Positions 48,370 to 59,563 are shown, numbered from the stretch's first letter. The stretch: 64,000 bases of DNA from Mixta tenebrionis (GCF_006517625.1 NZ_VHQI01000002.1:352536-416535), one strand, 5' to 3'. Notes: a model not told the origin generated them from the sequence alone. Numbers and translations are program-made.

Positions 48370-51300
48370 ATGCCAAAACGTACCGATATAAAATCCATCC
48401 TGATTCTGGGCGCTGGTCCGATCGTTATCGGCCAGGCGTGTGAGTTCGACTACTCCGGCGCCCAGGCCTGTAAAGCGCTGCGCGAAGAGGGCTACCGCGT
48501 TATTCTGGTCAACTCCAATCCGGCGACCATCATGACCGATCCGGAAATGGCGGACGCCACCTATATAGAGCCAATCCACTGGGAAGTGGTGCGTAAAATC
48601 ATTGAAAAAGAGCGTCCGGATGCGGTGCTGCCGACCATGGGCGGCCAGACCGCGCTGAACTGCGCGCTGGAGCTGGAGCGTCAGGGCGTGCTGGAAGAGT
48701 TCGGCGTTACCATGATTGGCGCCACCGCCGACGCTATCGATAAGGCGGAAGATCGCCAGCGTTTCGATAAGGCGATGAAGAAGATCGGCCTGGAAACGGC
48801 GCGCTCCGGTATCGCGCATACCATGGAAGAGGCGCTGAAGGTGGCGGAAGATGTCGGCTTCCCATGTATCATTCGCCCTTCCTTTACTATGGGCGGCTCC
48901 GGCGGCGGCATCGCTTACAACCGCGAAGAGTTTGAAGAGATTTGCGAGCGCGGCCTCGATCTTTCTCCGACTAAAGAGCTGCTGATTGATGAATCGCTGA
49001 TCGGCTGGAAAGAGTATGAGATGGAGGTGGTGCGCGATAAAAATGATAACTGCATCATCGTCTGCTCTATCGAAAACTTCGATCCGATGGGCATTCATAC
49101 CGGCGACTCGATCACCGTTGCGCCAGCGCAGACGCTGACGGACAAAGAATATCAAATCATGCGTAACGCCTCGATGGCGGTGCTGCGTGAGATCGGCGTG
49201 GAAACCGGCGGCTCCAACGTGCAGTTTGCGGTAAATCCGAAAAACGGCCGCCTGATCATTATCGAAATGAACCCGCGCGTCTCGCGCTCCTCTGCGCTGG
49301 CCTCAAAAGCGACCGGCTTCCCGATAGCCAAGGTGGCGGCGAAGCTGGCGGTGGGCTATACGCTTGATGAGCTGATGAACGATATCACCGGTGGACGTAC
49401 GCCTGCCTCGTTCGAGCCCTCTATCGACTATGTCGTTACCAAGATCCCGCGCTTTAACTTCGAAAAATTTGCCGGCGCCAACGATCGCCTGACTACCCAG
49501 ATGAAATCGGTAGGCGAAGTGATGGCGATTGGCCGCACGCTGCAGGAATCAATGCAGAAAGCGCTGCGCGGGCTGGAAGTGGGCGCTAACGGCTTCGATC
49601 CGAAAGTTAATCTTGACGATGCCGACGCGCTGACGCGCATTCGCCGCGAGCTGAAAGACGCCGGCGCCGAGCGTATCTGGTACGTGGCCGACGCGTTTCG
49701 CGCCGGTCTGTCGGTAGATGGCGTTTTCAACCTCACCAATATCGATCGCTGGTTCCTGGTACAGATTGAAGAGCTGGTGCGCCTTGAAGAGCGCGTGGCG
49801 CAGGAAGGCGTCAACGGCCTCAACGCTGATTTCCTGCGCGCTCTGAAGCGCAAAGGCTTTGCCGATGCGCGTCTGGCGCAGCTGGCCGGCGTCAGCGAAG
49901 TGGAAATCCGCAAGTTGCGTCAGCAGTACCAGCTGCATCCGGTTTACAAGCGCGTGGATACCTGCGCCGCAGAGTTTGCTACCGATACCGCCTATATGTA
50001 CTCCACCTATGAGGAGGAGTGTGAAGCCAACCCGAACCAGGATCGCGAGAAGATTATGGTGCTGGGCGGCGGGCCGAACCGTATCGGCCAGGGTATCGAA
50101 TTTGACTACTGCTGCGTACACGCCGCGCTGGCATTGCGCGAAGATGGTTACGAAACCATCATGGTCAACTGCAACCCGGAAACCGTTTCTACCGACTACG
50201 ATACCTCCGACCGTCTCTACTTCGAACCGGTGACGCTGGAAGATGTGCTGGAAATCGTGCGTATCGAACAGCCGAAAGGCGTGATCGTGCAGTATGGCGG
50301 GCAGACGCCGCTGAAGCTGGCGCGTGCGCTGGAAGCGGCGGGCGTACCGGTTATCGGCACCAGCCCGGACGCCATCGACCGCGCGGAAGACCGTGAGCGC
50401 TTCCAGCAGGCGGTTGAGCGCCTCGGCCTGAAGCAGCCGGCTAACGCCACGGTGACCGCGCTGGATCAGGCGGTGCAGCGTGCGGTAGAAATCGGCTATC
50501 CGCTGGTGGTGCGTCCTTCCTACGTGCTGGGCGGACGGGCGATGGAAATCGTCTACGACGAGCAGGATCTTAAGCGCTACTTCCAGACCGCGGTTTCGGT
50601 TTCCAACGATGCGCCGGTGCTGCTGGATCGCTTCCTTGATGATGCGGTGGAAGTGGATGTCGATGCAATCTGCGACGGCGAACGCGTGCTGATTGGCGGC
50701 ATTATGGAGCATATCGAACAGGCTGGCGTTCACTCCGGCGACTCTGCCTGTTCGCTGCCTGCCTATACGCTGAACAACGATATCCAGAACGTGATGCGTC
50801 AGCAGGTAGAAAAACTGGCCTTTGAGCTCTGCGTGCGCGGCCTGATGAACGTACAGTTTGCGGTGAAAGATAATGAGGTTTACCTGATTGAGGTTAACCC
50901 GCGCGCCGCGCGTACCGTGCCTTTCGTTTCGAAAGCGACCGGCGTGCCGCTGGCGAAAGTGGCCGCGCGCGTTATGGCGGGCAAATCGCTGGCGGAGCAG
51001 GGCGTTACCGAAGAGGTGATTCCGCCTTATTACTCCGTGAAAGAGGTGGTGCTGCCGTTCAATAAGTTCCCTGGCGTAGACCCGATTCTGGGGCCGGAAA
51101 TGCGCTCCACCGGTGAAGTAATGGGCGTTGGTCGCACCTTCGCCGAAGCGTTTGCTAAGGCGATGCTCGGTTCGCAGTCCAATATGAAGAAGCAGGGGCG
51201 CGCACTGCTGTCGGTACGCGAAGGCGATAAAAAACGGGTGGTTGATCTTGCCGCCAAGCTGCTGAAGTATGGCTTCGAGCTGGATGCCACCCACGGCACG

Positions 51301-51594
51301 GCGGTGGTGCTGGGCGAGGCGGGCATCAATCCGCGCCTGGTGAATAAGGTGCATGAAGGGCGTCCGCATATCCAGGATCGTCTGAAAAACGGTGAGTACA
51401 GCTATATCGTCAATACCACCGCCGGACGCCAGGCGATTGAAGATTCCCGCGTGATCCGCCGCAGCGCGCTGCAGTATAAAGTACACTACGACACCACGCT
51501 GAACGGCGGTTTCGCTACGGCGATGGCGCTGAATGCCGATCCCACGGAACAGGTTATTTCCGTGCAGGAAATGCATGCAAAAATAAACCGTTAA
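48370..51594 (+). CDS. carB: Carbamoyl phosphate synthase large subunit
   Basis: CarB makes carbamoyl phosphate from bicarbonate, ammonia and two ATP. The 1074 residues (E. coli 1073) are two homologous ATP-grasp halves (about 1-400 and 553-935), joined by an oligomerisation domain. The halves start [20 protein letters not shown] and [21 protein letters not shown]-terminal allosteric domain (about 936-1074) binds ornithine and UMP. The ATG follows AAAGGAACAG, 26 bp after carA. A terminator ends the operon. Confidence 0.99.
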   Translation: MPKRTDIKSILILGAGPIVIGQACEFDYSGAQACKALREEGYRVILVNSNPATIMTDPEMADATYIEPIHWEVVRKIIEKERPDAVLPTMGGQTALNCALELERQGVLEEFGVTMIGATADAIDKAEDRQRFDKAMKKIGLETARSGIAHTMEEALKVAEDVGFPCIIRPSFTMGGSGGGIAYNREEFEEICERGLDLSPTKELLIDESLIGWKEYEMEVVRDKNDNCIIVCSIENFDPMGIHTGDSITVAPAQTLTDKEYQIMRNASMAVLREIGVETGGSNVQFAVNPKNGRLIIIEMNPRVSRSSALASKATGFPIAKVAAKLAVGYTLDELMNDITGGRTPASFEPSIDYVVTKIPRFNFEKFAGANDRLTTQMKSVGEVMAIGRTLQESMQKALRGLEVGANGFDPKVNLDDADALTRIRRELKDAGAERIWYVADAFRAGLSVDGVFNLTNIDRWFLVQIEELVRLEERVAQEGVNGLNADFLRALKRKGFADARLAQLAGVSEVEIRKLRQQYQLHPVYKRVDTCAAEFATDTAYMYSTYEEECEANPNQDREKIMVLGGGPNRIGQGIEFDYCCVHAALALREDGYETIMVNCNPETVSTDYDTSDRLYFEPVTLEDVLEIVRIEQPKGVIVQYGGQTPLKLARALEAAGVPVIGTSPDAIDRAEDRERFQQAVERLGLKQPANATVTALDQAVQRAVEIGYPLVVRPSYVLGGRAMEIVYDEQDLKRYFQTAVSVSNDAPVLLDRFLDDAVEVDVDAICDGERVLIGGIMEHIEQAGVHSGDSACSLPAYTLNNDIQNVMRQQVEKLAFELCVRGLMNVQFAVKDNEVYLIEVNPRAARTVPFVSKATGVPLAKVAARVMAGKSLAEQGVTEEVIPPYYSVKEVVLPFNKFPGVDPILGPEMRSTGEVMGVGRTFAEAFAKAMLGSQSNMKKQGRALLSVREGDKKRVVDLAAKLLKYGFELDATHGTAVVLGEAGINPRLVNKVHEGRPHIQDRLKNGEYSYIVNTTAGRQAIEDSRVIRRSALQYKVHYDTTLNGGFATAMALNADPTEQVISVQEMHAKINR

Positions 51595-51616
51595 ATATAT
51601 TCTCTTTTCAACCGAT

Positions 51617-51643
51617 AACGGCTCCTCAGGGAGCCGTTTTTTT
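51617..51643 (+). terminator. Terminator of carAB
   Basis: AACGGCTCC and GGAGCCGTT form a 9-bp stem around TCAG, followed by T7. Confidence 0.93.
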
Positions 51644-51736
51644 ATGGCTGTCGGCAGGCGCTTTCAGGGGCCTGGCCTGCTCCCCGACGGCGCAAAAATA
51701 TCGCGCTGAGCTATCCATAACGTTCTGAGAATATTA

Positions 51737-52885
51737 ATGAAACTAACAATGTGCGCTGTTTCCCGTTATTTTGGCGTTGGCCTGCTGGCCGCGCTGCCTT
51801 TTGCCAGTCAGGCAGAAATTACCCTGATCAAACCGGCCGCGGAGCCGGGTGATGCGTTAAGCCGTCTGAAGTTTGCCGTCGGCGGCAGCATCCGTCCGCA
51901 GTTTAATAACGTTACCGGCGACAGCGATCGCGGCTCTTATAAACGTAACGGCTTTGATGGCGGCACGCGTTTCCGCTTTGGCGCTGAATATTATCTGACG
52001 CAGGATATCAGCTGGCTGGGCTACTACGAGCTGGGCGTTAATATTCCGGCGCTGTTTAACTGGGATAATCACTACGCCGAAGGCGCGCGCGATACCTCGC
52101 GCCGTCAGCTCTATACCGGTTTCAAAAGCCAGCGCTGGGGCCAGCTGACGTTTGGGCAGCAGAACAGCGTTTATTATGATGTGGTGGGCGCTAAAACCGA
52201 TATCTGGGATTACGATATGCTGGCCCAGGCGTCCGGCATCGGCATTAACGGCGATTATGACGGCAGCTACCGCGCGCGTAAGCAGCTGAAATATAAAAAC
52301 AGCTTTGGCGACGCCGATATTTATGCCGCCTGGCTGCTGGAAGATACTGAATACCTGCCGGGCAACGGCCTGCGCTATAAGCGTCAGGGCGGCGGATCGC
52401 TGGGCGTGGATTACCATCTGACGCCGAATGTTACCTGGGGCACGGCGTGGAACTATACCCGTGCTGAAATGCGCAATCCGGGCAGCGGCGACAGCAAAGG
52501 CTACGACCAGAATATTATCGGCACGGCGCTGAGCTGGAAGCCGGATAACTGGACGCTGGCCGTCGGCGGCGGCTGGTATCAGAACTTTTCGCCCAGCAAA
52601 AAGCGCAGCGTTGATCACTATTTTGCCAGCGAAGCCTGGGGCGTAGAGTATTACCTCGGCTACAGCATTCCGGTCCAGCGCTACGCGCTGAAATCGGTGC
52701 AGCCTTATGTGATGGGCGATCGTCTGGAATATACCAGCGGGCGTGATTACCAGCGTATTGATAACGGCGTGGGCGTAACGTTACAGCTGGATTACGGCTT
52801 CCGTATCGACTACGAGCACGTCTTTACTTCCAGCAGCGACGACCTCGGCGATATGAATCTGGTTCGCCTGCGTTACGATTTCTGA
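51737..52885 (+). CDS. Outer-membrane porin-like beta-barrel protein
   Basis: The 382 residues start with a signal peptide cleaved near FASQA/EI (about residue 26). Alternating amphipathic strands follow, typical of a 16-stranded general porin (FRFGAEYYLTQDISWLGYYE, QLYTGFKSQRWGQLTFGQQN). The C-terminus ends in phenylalanine (RLRYDF), the BAM recognition signature. Subfamily and substrate are not recognised; it is not one of the standard OmpC/OmpF proteins. ATG has a weak GAG ribosome site. It lies between carB and a convergent bactofilin gene, where E. coli carries the cai/fix region. Confidence 0.82.
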   Translation: MKLTMCAVSRYFGVGLLAALPFASQAEITLIKPAAEPGDALSRLKFAVGGSIRPQFNNVTGDSDRGSYKRNGFDGGTRFRFGAEYYLTQDISWLGYYELGVNIPALFNWDNHYAEGARDTSRRQLYTGFKSQRWGQLTFGQQNSVYYDVVGAKTDIWDYDMLAQASGIGINGDYDGSYRARKQLKYKNSFGDADIYAAWLLEDTEYLPGNGLRYKRQGGGSLGVDYHLTPNVTWGTAWNYTRAEMRNPGSGDSKGYDQNIIGTALSWKPDNWTLAVGGGWYQNFSPSKKRSVDHYFASEAWGVEYYLGYSIPVQRYALKSVQPYVMGDRLEYTSGRDYQRIDNGVGVTLQLDYGFRIDYEHVFTSSSDDLGDMNLVRLRYDF

Positions 52886-52912
52886 TAACGGCGCGCGGCT
52901 AAGTGAAAGATA

Positions 52913-52950
52913 CGGCCTGAAGGCAGCGTATGCCTTCAGGCCGATAATTT
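52913..52950. terminator. Bidirectional terminator between porin and bactofilin genes
   Basis: CGGCCTGAAGGCA (52913-52925) and TGCCTTCAGGCCG (52931-52943) form a perfect 13-bp stem around GCGTA, followed by ATAATTTT. Confidence 0.8.
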
Positions 52951-52990
52951 TCGGTAGGCCGGCGCGTCGGGGCGTCATGGCGCGGGCGCG

Positions 52991-53740
52991 TTATTTTTTC
53001 GCCAGCTTGCTCTCTTTCTTCTCTTCCGACGTTAGCGACGATTCGCTGGCGGCAGAGGAAGCGGTCAGGCCGATAACGTTGGTTTTGATGGCGCTTTTAC
53101 GAGAGGTATCCGCGCTGCCGACAAATATACCGCCTTTTTTCACCGACAGCGCTTCATAATTCAGCGTGCCATGTATGTTGGCGTGTTCATCAATATCAAT
53201 TGATTGCGCCTTACATTCGCCCTGTACGTTGCCGTTAATAATCAATTCAAGACAGGTAATATTGCCGTTCACCAGGCCGTTTCTCATCACTTTTACCAGC
53301 CCGTCTTTAACGGTGATATTACCCTGCACCTCACCGTAAACATATACCTGACCCACTGCCGTAATGTTCCCTTCGAAGCAGACATCGCGGGCGACCACGG
53401 TATTGCTTATTTTTTCCTGCGGCTGAGGCGCATCGAAATCAACCTTTTCAACCGGCATCGTAAGCGGGGCGATTTCCTTCTCCGTGGCAACTTCTGCTGG
53501 TTTGTTTTGTTTTCTGAACATGCGAAAAACCTTCCGTTGTAATACATAAAGTAAAAATGAACCTGCTGCCAGCAGACCTAAAATCACTGTCCATGTGGAA
53601 GAATAGAAACTGGTTATCAATCCCAGGAACCAGAAGCAAAGTCCAGTATTAAAAAAAACGTATTGCCTGTCCATCTTGGCTTTACCAGGGCTCCATATGC
53701 TGTGTAAAAAGGAGTGAATAACCCGGATCGGTTTCCACAT
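52991..53740 (-). CDS. Bactofilin / polymer-forming cytoskeletal protein (CcmA-like)
   Basis: The 249 residues have two N-terminal membrane segments (about 29-46 and 50-66) and a Lys/Glu-rich linker. The right-handed beta-helix bactofilin core lies at about 115-215, seen as repeating short strands such as CFEGNITAVGQVYVYGEVQG and NGNVQGECKAQSI. A Ser/Lys tail follows. Bactofilins polymerise without nucleotide and influence cell shape or envelope architecture; in Proteus the CcmA homologue affects curvature. A shorter start (ATG 53674) is possible since neither start has a good ribosome site. No peptidase or lytic enzyme partner lies next to it. Confidence 0.85.
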   Translation of the reverse strand: MWKPIRVIHSFLHSIWSPGKAKMDRQYVFFNTGLCFWFLGLITSFYSSTWTVILGLLAAGSFLLYVLQRKVFRMFRKQNKPAEVATEKEIAPLTMPVEKVDFDAPQPQEKISNTVVARDVCFEGNITAVGQVYVYGEVQGNITVKDGLVKVMRNGLVNGNITCLELIINGNVQGECKAQSIDIDEHANIHGTLNYEALSVKKGGIFVGSADTSRKSAIKTNVIGLTASSAASESSLTSEEKKESKLAKK

Positions 53741-54398
53741 CTGTGTGGATAGATAATATTTTCTTCAGTAGCATCAGCTTGAAAAAGCAGGGCTGTTTAT
53801 ATTTCAGAGGTATTGCGTTTTCGATCCGATATGTTTAATAATTTGTTCTTAATTAGTAAAAGATACCTCCCGCAAATAATAGGTTGATTCTTATCCCTGA
53901 CCAGTTTTGCGCTAAACGTTTTTCCAGCAGCGAGAGGGCGTTCCTGTATAAAGGGAACCGTGGAATGATCAAAGGCTCAGCCCGTAAAATTATCGTTATT
54001 TCGTCTCAGGAATCAAGCCGGGTTTTCTCTTTTTACTGCGGAATAACCAGCGCTAATGTTATATAAAAGTTATCTTCAGAGGTTATATATCAGCATAAAT
54101 TAATTGGCGGATATTAATTTATGGGATAATTGATATTAACCGGCGATATAACGCCTGCCTTGTACGTAATTTAACGCCGGGCGGGCAGGGCATTTTCTTG
54201 CGGTGCGCAGAAGAAGCGCGCAGTTTTACTGCTATAGCGGTATCTTCCGGGGGGGTTACCGACAGAACTGCGACTTTTGCTATCGCTTTCCCGTTTCATA
54301 CTGCGCCGTTATATCGTCTCGCCTGCTGCCGGCAAAGACGGCCCCCAGGCCTGGCGGCGTGCTTTAACAACCTTTACGTAAATCCCTTCATCAGCCTA
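53741..54398. other. AT-rich intergenic region between bactofilin and folA
   Basis: No convincing gene. The segment 53750-54180 is AT-rich, against a GC-rich background. It contains a perfect dyad CATAAATTAAT/ATTAATTTATG (54094-54104 and 54113-54123) with an 8-bp spacer. Short open frames at 53884-54066 and 54198-54455 lack ribosome sites and recognisable sequence. Confidence 0.5.
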
Positions 54399-54427
54399 TC
54401 GACGAAAGTTTCACCTTTCCGTATGAT
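54399..54427 (+). promoter_or_regulatory. Probable folA promoter
   Basis: A -35-like TCGACG (54399-54404) and a -10 TATGAT (54422-54427) are 17 bp apart and would start transcription about 25-30 bp before the folA start codon. Confidence 0.55.
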
Positions 54428-54461
54428 GGCGCCAGTTTTACACCCTGTAGAGTAACCTATG

Positions 54462-54947
54462 ATGATAAGCCTGATAGCGGCTTTAGCAGCCGATCGCGTT
54501 ATTGGGATGGAAAACGCCATGCCGTGGGACCTGCCTGCGGATCTGGCGTGGTTTAAGCGCAACACGTTAAACAAACCGGTAGTGATGGGACGCCTGACCT
54601 GGGAGTCAATCGGACGTCCGCTGCCGGGACGCCACAATATCGTGGTCAGCAGCCAGCCAGACCCGAAAACGGCAGGCGTAACCTGGGTAGGTTCGCTGGA
54701 GCAGGCGCTGACGGCGGCGGGCGATGCGGAAGAGATTATGGTGATCGGCGGCGGACGCATTTACGAGCAGATGCTCGATCGCGCCGATCGGCTTTACCTG
54801 ACGCATATTGATGCGGAAGTGGAAGGGGATACCCATTTCCCTGACTATGAGCCGGATGAGTGGCAGTCGGTATTTAGCGAATTCCACGACGCCGATAACA
54901 AGAACTCCCACAGCTACTGTTTTGAAATCCTTGAGCGCCGTCGCTAA
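54462..54947 (+). CDS. folA: Dihydrofolate reductase
   Basis: FolA reduces dihydrofolate to tetrahydrofolate with NADPH; it is the trimethoprim target. The 161 residues (E. coli 159) start [20 protein letters not shown]. The catalytic aspartate is Asp27 in DLPADLAWF. Cofactor-binding motifs [15 protein letters not shown] and [10 protein letters not shown] are present, and [20 protein letters not shown] is family-typical. Another ATG directly precedes it (54459) and could be the start. The gene converges with apaH. Confidence 0.97.
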   Translation: MISLIAALAADRVIGMENAMPWDLPADLAWFKRNTLNKPVVMGRLTWESIGRPLPGRHNIVVSSQPDPKTAGVTWVGSLEQALTAAGDAEEIMVIGGGRIYEQMLDRADRLYLTHIDAEVEGDTHFPDYEPDEWQSVFSEFHDADNKNSHSYCFEILERRR

Positions 54948-54971
54948 TGGCGTGCTGAAGACCCTTTTCGC

Positions 54972-55000
54972 GGCCCTGTTCAGCAGGGCTGTTTATTTAT
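54972..55000 (+). terminator. Terminator of folA
   Basis: GCCCTG and CAGGGC (54973-54989) form a short stem around TTCAG, followed by TGTTTATTTAT. Confidence 0.65.
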
Positions 55001-55122
55001 CTTCCCGCCTTTTTCTGCGCCGCCGGCGCGATAAGCAGCAAGGTCAGTTTTTGAACCGATTTGCCCGTAAGCCAGCGCAGAAAAGCGCGGCGGGATAGTT
55101 TCGTTGACTGCCGCCGTAGCGG

Positions 55123-55983
55123 CTATGAGCGTACGGCGGTGGACGAGATTTCTCCGTCGCTGACGCTCTGCAGGCGGTTGGACGGCTGAATAAACAGCTG
55201 GCGATCCTCCCAGCGCAGCATGGTGAGCGTGCCGCCCCAGCAGCAGCCGGTATCCAGCGCGATAACCCCTTCCGGCGTTCCTTTCCCTTCCAGCGAAGCC
55301 CAGTGGCCGAAGATGATGGTATAGTCGCGCGCTACCGGGCCGGCAATATCGAACCAGGGCTTGAGCGGCGGTGGGGCAGAGCCGGGCGCCTCTTTACAGA
55401 TCATATCCAGCTGCCCGTTGGGAAAGCAGTAGCGCATACGCGTCAGCGCGTTGGTGCTGAAACGCAGGCGCGCCAGCCCGGTCAGCTCCGGCGTCCAGTT
55501 GTTAGGCATATCGCCATACATCGCGTTGAGGAACAAGGGATAGCTGTCGCTTGCCAATACTGATTCCACCTCGCGCGCGCACATCTGCGCGGTGGCGATA
55601 TCCCACTGCGGCGTAATGCCCGCATGCGCCATCACCAGCTTTTTCTCTTCATCCACCTGCAGCAGCGGCTGTCGACGCAGCCAGTTAATCAGCTCATCAA
55701 CGTCGGGCGCTTCCAGCAGCGGCGTAATACGATCCTTCGGCTTATTGCGGCTGATGCCGGCGTATACCGCTAACAGATGCAGGTCATGATTGCCCAGCAC
55801 GATACGCGCCGCCCCGCCCAGTGAACGCACATAGCGCAGCACCTCCAGCGAGCCGGGGCCGCGCGCCACCAGATCGCCGGTGAGCCACAGCGTATCTTTT
55901 TCAGCGTCAAAGGCGACCTGCTGCAACAGAGACTGCATTTCATCGTAGCAGCCGTGGATGTCGCCAATCAGATATGTACTCAT
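55123..55983 (-). CDS. apaH: Diadenosine tetraphosphatase ApaH
   Basis: ApaH hydrolyses Ap4A symmetrically to ADP and removes Np4 caps from RNA. The 286 residues (E. coli 280) show the metallophosphatase motifs GDIHGCYDE near 7, [14 protein letters not shown] near 35 and [11 protein letters not shown] near 60. The ATG at 55983 gives [11 protein letters not shown]; a longer frame from 56040 would cross the hairpin between apaG and apaH and is rejected. It is the last gene of the leftward cluster. Confidence 0.96.
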   Translation of the reverse strand: MSTYLIGDIHGCYDEMQSLLQQVAFDAEKDTLWLTGDLVARGPGSLEVLRYVRSLGGAARIVLGNHDLHLLAVYAGISRNKPKDRITPLLEAPDVDELINWLRRQPLLQVDEEKKLVMAHAGITPQWDIATAQMCAREVESVLASDSYPLFLNAMYGDMPNNWTPELTGLARLRFSTNALTRMRYCFPNGQLDMICKEAPGSAPPPLKPWFDIAGPVARDYTIIFGHWASLEGKGTPEGVIALDTGCCWGGTLTMLRWEDRQLFIQPSNRLQSVSDGEISSTAVRS

Positions 55984-56011
55984 GAATTCGTTACCCGGAT
56001 AAGAAACGGCA

Positions 56012-56031
56012 AACCCGGCCGCAGCCGGGTT
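56012..56031 (-). other. Hairpin between apaG and apaH
   Basis: AACCCGGC and GCCGGGTT pair perfectly around CGCA. Reading leftward only a short T tract follows, so it may modulate apaH expression within the operon rather than end it. Confidence 0.5.
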
Positions 56032-56036
56032 GTTCA

Positions 56037-56414
56037 TCAATGAATGCGCGAGGGAACCGCGAGGCGGAAAACCGGTATATCAACGTAAAACTGCTCGCCC
56101 CGATCGTCAATCATCACGTAATGACCCTGCATGGTGCCCATCGGGGTTTCCAGCACCGCGCCGCTGGTGTACTGATACTCATCCCCCGGCGCGATATGCG
56201 GCTGCTCGCCGATCACGCCATCTCCCTGAACTTCCGTCTCGCGTCCGTTGCCGTTGGTGATTAACCAGTAGCGGCTTAGCAGCTGCACGTTGTCTCGCCC
56301 CAGATTGCGGATAGTAATGGTATAAGCGAACACGTAGCGATCTTCATCCGGGGCAGATTGCGATTCGACGTAAAAACTTTGTACCTGAACACACACTCGG
56401 GACGATTCATTCAT
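56037..56414 (-). CDS. apaG: ApaG protein (Co2+/Mg2+ efflux-associated)
   Basis: The 125 residues equal E. coli ApaG, a small fibronectin-type-III-like beta-sandwich linked genetically to cobalt resistance and magnesium efflux; its biochemical role is unclear. Family stretches are [40 protein letters not shown] and [12 protein letters not shown]. It begins three bases after the rsmA stop, so the two are probably translationally coupled. Confidence 0.95.
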   Translation of the reverse strand: MNESSRVCVQVQSFYVESQSAPDEDRYVFAYTITIRNLGRDNVQLLSRYWLITNGNGRETEVQGDGVIGEQPHIAPGDEYQYTSGAVLETPMGTMQGHYVMIDDRGEQFYVDIPVFRLAVPSRIH

Positions 56415-56417
56415 CTG

Positions 56418-57239
56418 TTAACTCTCCTGCGTCTCAGGATGCGCAGTTAACCAGTTTGCTAACTGACAATATTGCGCGACGGTGACGTTTTCCGCCCGCA
56501 GGCTGCCATCAACGCCCAGGCTTTCCATTACTTCGGCGCTGAACAGATGGCCGAGGCTGTTGCGCAGCGTTTTCCGCCGTTTACCGAAGGCTTCCATCGT
56601 GATGCGGCTCAGCGCGCGCACATCGGCTACCGGATTTGGCTGCGTAGCATGCGGCACCAGACGGACTACGGCGGAATCAACTTTCGGCGCTGGCGTAAAG
56701 GATTCCGGCGGAACTTCCAGTACCGGGATGACCTGGCAATAATATTGCGCCATTACGCTCAGACGCCCGTAGGCTTTACTGTTTGGCCCGGCCACCAGGC
56801 GGTTGACCACCTCTTTTTGCAGCATAAAGTGCATATCTTTGATCGCATCAGTATAGCTGAAAAGGTGGAACATCAACGGCGTAGAGATATTGTAGGGCAG
56901 GTTGCCGAAGACGCGCAGCGGCTGGCCTTTCTCCGCGGCGAGACGGGAGAAATCGAAAGTCATGGCATCCTGCTGGTAGATAGTCAGCTTTGGCCCAAGA
57001 AACGGATGCGTTTGCAAACGCGCGGCCAGATCGCGATCCAGCTCAATAACGGTCAGCGCATCGAGACGTTCGCCCACGGGTTCGGTCAGGGCGCCGAGGC
57101 CGGGGCCGATTTCCACCATCGCCTCGCCGGGCTGGGGATGGATAGCCGCAACGATGCTGTCGATAATGTAGGTGTCGTTAAGGAAGTTTTGTCCGAAACG
57201 TTTGCGGGCGAAGTGCCCCTGGTGGACGCGATTATTCAT
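56418..57239 (-). CDS. rsmA: 16S rRNA dimethyladenosine transferase (KsgA)
   Basis: RsmA dimethylates two adjacent adenosines near the 3' end of 16S rRNA and acts as a late assembly checkpoint; its loss gives kasugamycin resistance. The 273 residues equal E. coli. Visible are the start [20 protein letters not shown], the SAM-binding [14 protein letters not shown], and the catalytic NLPYNIS. The start overlaps the pdxA stop by eight bases. Confidence 0.97.
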   Translation of the reverse strand: MNNRVHQGHFARKRFGQNFLNDTYIIDSIVAAIHPQPGEAMVEIGPGLGALTEPVGERLDALTVIELDRDLAARLQTHPFLGPKLTIYQQDAMTFDFSRLAAEKGQPLRVFGNLPYNISTPLMFHLFSYTDAIKDMHFMLQKEVVNRLVAGPNSKAYGRLSVMAQYYCQVIPVLEVPPESFTPAPKVDSAVVRLVPHATQPNPVADVRALSRITMEAFGKRRKTLRNSLGHLFSAEVMESLGVDGSLRAENVTVAQYCQLANWLTAHPETQES

Positions 57240-58224
57240 TGACTTCTTTGATCATAGTAATGGCGAGATTAAGCGCCGTAATAAAGCTTCCCGCATCGGC
57301 GTTGCCCTGACCGGCCAGTTCCAGCGCGGTGCCGTGGTCAACGGAGGTACGGATAAAAGGCAGGCCAAGGGTAATATTTACCGCGCGGCCAAAGCCCTGG
57401 TATTTTAGCACCGGCAGGCCCTGATCATGATACATCGCCAGCACCGCATCGGCCTGCTGCAGATATTTCGGCTGGAACAGCGTATCCGCCGGCAGCGGGC
57501 CGGTCAGCCGCATTCCCTGCTGGCGTAGCTTATCCAGCGCCGGAATGATGGTATCAATCTCTTCGCGGCCCATATGTCCGCCTTCGCCCGCGTGCGGGTT
57601 CAGCCCGCACACCAGAATATGCGGCCGGGCGATGCCGAACTTACGCTGCAAATCCTGATGCAGAATGGTGATTACCTCATGCAGGCTTGCTTCGGTAATA
57701 GCGTCTGATACCGCTTTTAACGGCAGATGCGTAGTCGCCAGCGCCACGCGCAACGTTTCGGTCGCCAGCATCATTACTACGCGCTCGCAGGCGGCGCGCT
57801 CGGCGAAAAACTCGGTGTGGCCGCTGAAGGAGATGCCGGCGTCGTTAATAACGCCTTTATGCACCGGGCCGGTAATCAGCGCGGCGAACTCTCCGCTCAG
57901 GCAGCCGTCGCAGGCGCGGGTAAGCGTATCCAGCACATAGCGGCTGTTGGCTACCGCAAGCTCGCCTGCGGCAACCGGCGCCGCCAGCGCTACCGGCAGA
58001 ATGGTAAGCGTGCCCGCTCGCTGCGGCCGGGCCGGCGCATCTGGCTGATATTCATCGAGAGAGAGAGGCAGGCCGAGGCGCTGCGCGCGTTCAGCGAGCA
58101 GCCGGGGCGAAGCGCAGACCACCAGTTCAACCGGCCAGTCACGCTGCGCCAGCTGTATTGCCACATCAGGACCAATCCCGGCGGGTTCGCCGGGAGTGAT
58201 AACTACGCGGGTATTACTGAGCAT
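57232..58224 (-). CDS. pdxA: 4-Hydroxythreonine-4-phosphate dehydrogenase
   Basis: PdxA oxidises 4-phosphohydroxythreonine in the DXP-dependent pyridoxal phosphate pathway. The 330 residues (E. coli 329) begin [20 protein letters not shown] after a short start. Metal-binding histidines lie in [23 protein letters not shown] and [14 protein letters not shown], and [18 protein letters not shown] is typical. The ATG at 58224 overlaps the surA end by 11 bases; ATG 58230 is an alternative, and the much longer open frame lies inside surA. Confidence 0.96.
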   Translation of the reverse strand: MLSNTRVVITPGEPAGIGPDVAIQLAQRDWPVELVVCASPRLLAERAQRLGLPLSLDEYQPDAPARPQRAGTLTILPVALAAPVAAGELAVANSRYVLDTLTRACDGCLSGEFAALITGPVHKGVINDAGISFSGHTEFFAERAACERVVMMLATETLRVALATTHLPLKAVSDAITEASLHEVITILHQDLQRKFGIARPHILVCGLNPHAGEGGHMGREEIDTIIPALDKLRQQGMRLTGPLPADTLFQPKYLQQADAVLAMYHDQGLPVLKYQGFGRAVNITLGLPFIRTSVDHGTALELAGQGNADAGSFITALNLAITMIKEVNE

Positions 58225-59509
58225 TGGCATCCAGAATCTTAACGTAGGCGCTGGCGCGCTGTTCCTGCATCCAGGTTTGCGCTTCTTCCGCAAACTTGCG
58301 ATTGAACAACAGACGATAAGCGCGCTCTTTCTGCGCCGCGTCGGTTTTATCAACTTTACGCGTATCCAGCAGCTGGATCAGGTGCCAACCGAAGGAGGAG
58401 TGTACCGGCTGGCTGGTTTCGCCTTTATTCAGGCGCAGCAGCGCATCGCGGAAAGCCGGATCGTAGATTTCCGGCGAGTTCCAGCCCAGATCGCCGCCCT
58501 GGTTGGCCGAGCCGGGATCGTCGGAGAACTGTTTCGCCGCGGCGGCGAAGCTGAGTTTGCCGCTTTTAATATCGCTGGCGATCTGCATCATTTTCTGACG
58601 AGCCTGGGCATCGGTCAGAATCGGCGATGGTTTCAGCAGGATATGACGCGCATGAACCTCGGTAACGGAGATATTCTGGCTTTCGCCGCGCAGGTCATTC
58701 ACTTTCAGGATATGAAAGCCGACGCCGGAGCGAACCGGGCCGACGATATCGCCTTTTTTAGCGGTGCTGAGCGCCTGGGCGAACAGCGTCGGCAGCTCTT
58801 CGATTTTACCCCAGCCCATATTACCGCCCTGCAGCGCCTGCGGATCGGCGGAATAGGTGACCGCCAGCTTGCCGAAGTCCGCGCCGCCGCGCAGCTCGCC
58901 AACCAGCTGTTTCGCCAGTTTTTCCTGCTCGTCAACCTGCTGCTGCGATGGGTTTTCCGGCAGCGCCAGCAGAATATGGCTGATATTCAGTTCGGTGCCC
59001 TGCGAGTTTTGCGCGCCCATCTGCGTGGCCAGCGTATCGACTTCCTGCGGCAGGATGGTGACGCGACGGCGCACTTCATTGTTACGCACTTCCGCTATCT
59101 GCATCTCTTTGCGGATCTGCTCACGATAGGCGTTGTAGTTTACGCCATCGTACGCCAGACGGCTGCGCATTTGATCCATCGTCATGCGGTTCTGCGCGGC
59201 GATGTTGCCGATCGCCTGATCCAGCTGCTGATCGGTGATCTGCACGCCCATCTGCTTGCCCATTTGCAGAATAATGTTGTCCATTACCAGACGTTCGACA
59301 ATCTGATGACGCAGTGTACGATCGTCGGGCAGCTGCTGTCCGGCCTGCTGCGCCTGCGCTTTTACCGAGCGCATCATGCCGTCAACGTCACTTTCCAGCA
59401 CGACGCCGTTGTTGACCACGGCGGCGACTTTATCAACTACCTGCGGGGCTGCGATCGCGGTGTTGGCGGCCAGCGCCACACCCAGTATCAGCATTCTCCA
59501 GTTCTTCAT
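58214..59509 (-). CDS. surA: Periplasmic chaperone and prolyl isomerase SurA
   Basis: SurA escorts unfolded outer-membrane proteins to the BAM complex. The 431 residues (E. coli 428) have a signal peptide cleaved near ANTAIA/AP (about 21), and an N-terminal chaperone domain. Two parvulin domains follow: the first near 172-275 ([14 protein letters not shown]), the second near 283-385 ([13 protein letters not shown]). A C-terminal helix returns to the core. It is 54 bp downstream of lptD, whose folding depends on SurA. Confidence 0.97.
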   Translation of the reverse strand: MKNWRMLILGVALAANTAIAAPQVVDKVAAVVNNGVVLESDVDGMMRSVKAQAQQAGQQLPDDRTLRHQIVERLVMDNIILQMGKQMGVQITDQQLDQAIGNIAAQNRMTMDQMRSRLAYDGVNYNAYREQIRKEMQIAEVRNNEVRRRVTILPQEVDTLATQMGAQNSQGTELNISHILLALPENPSQQQVDEQEKLAKQLVGELRGGADFGKLAVTYSADPQALQGGNMGWGKIEELPTLFAQALSTAKKGDIVGPVRSGVGFHILKVNDLRGESQNISVTEVHARHILLKPSPILTDAQARQKMMQIASDIKSGKLSFAAAAKQFSDDPGSANQGGDLGWNSPEIYDPAFRDALLRLNKGETSQPVHSSFGWHLIQLLDTRKVDKTDAAQKERAYRLLFNRKFAEEAQTWMQEQRASAYVKILDANAQ

Positions 59510-59563
59510 ACGTTTTCCATTTTTCTTTCCGCACTGCGGGTTTGCTTGTCAAACATTACAACA

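Noticed and set aside
49549..51576. 675-codon open frame antisense to carB
   Set aside because: A shadow of carB rich in His, Arg and Gln, without recognisable domains.
53884..54455. Short rightward frames upstream of folA (53884-54066, 54198-54455)
   Set aside because: No ribosome site, unremarkable sequence, and the second runs into the folA promoter.
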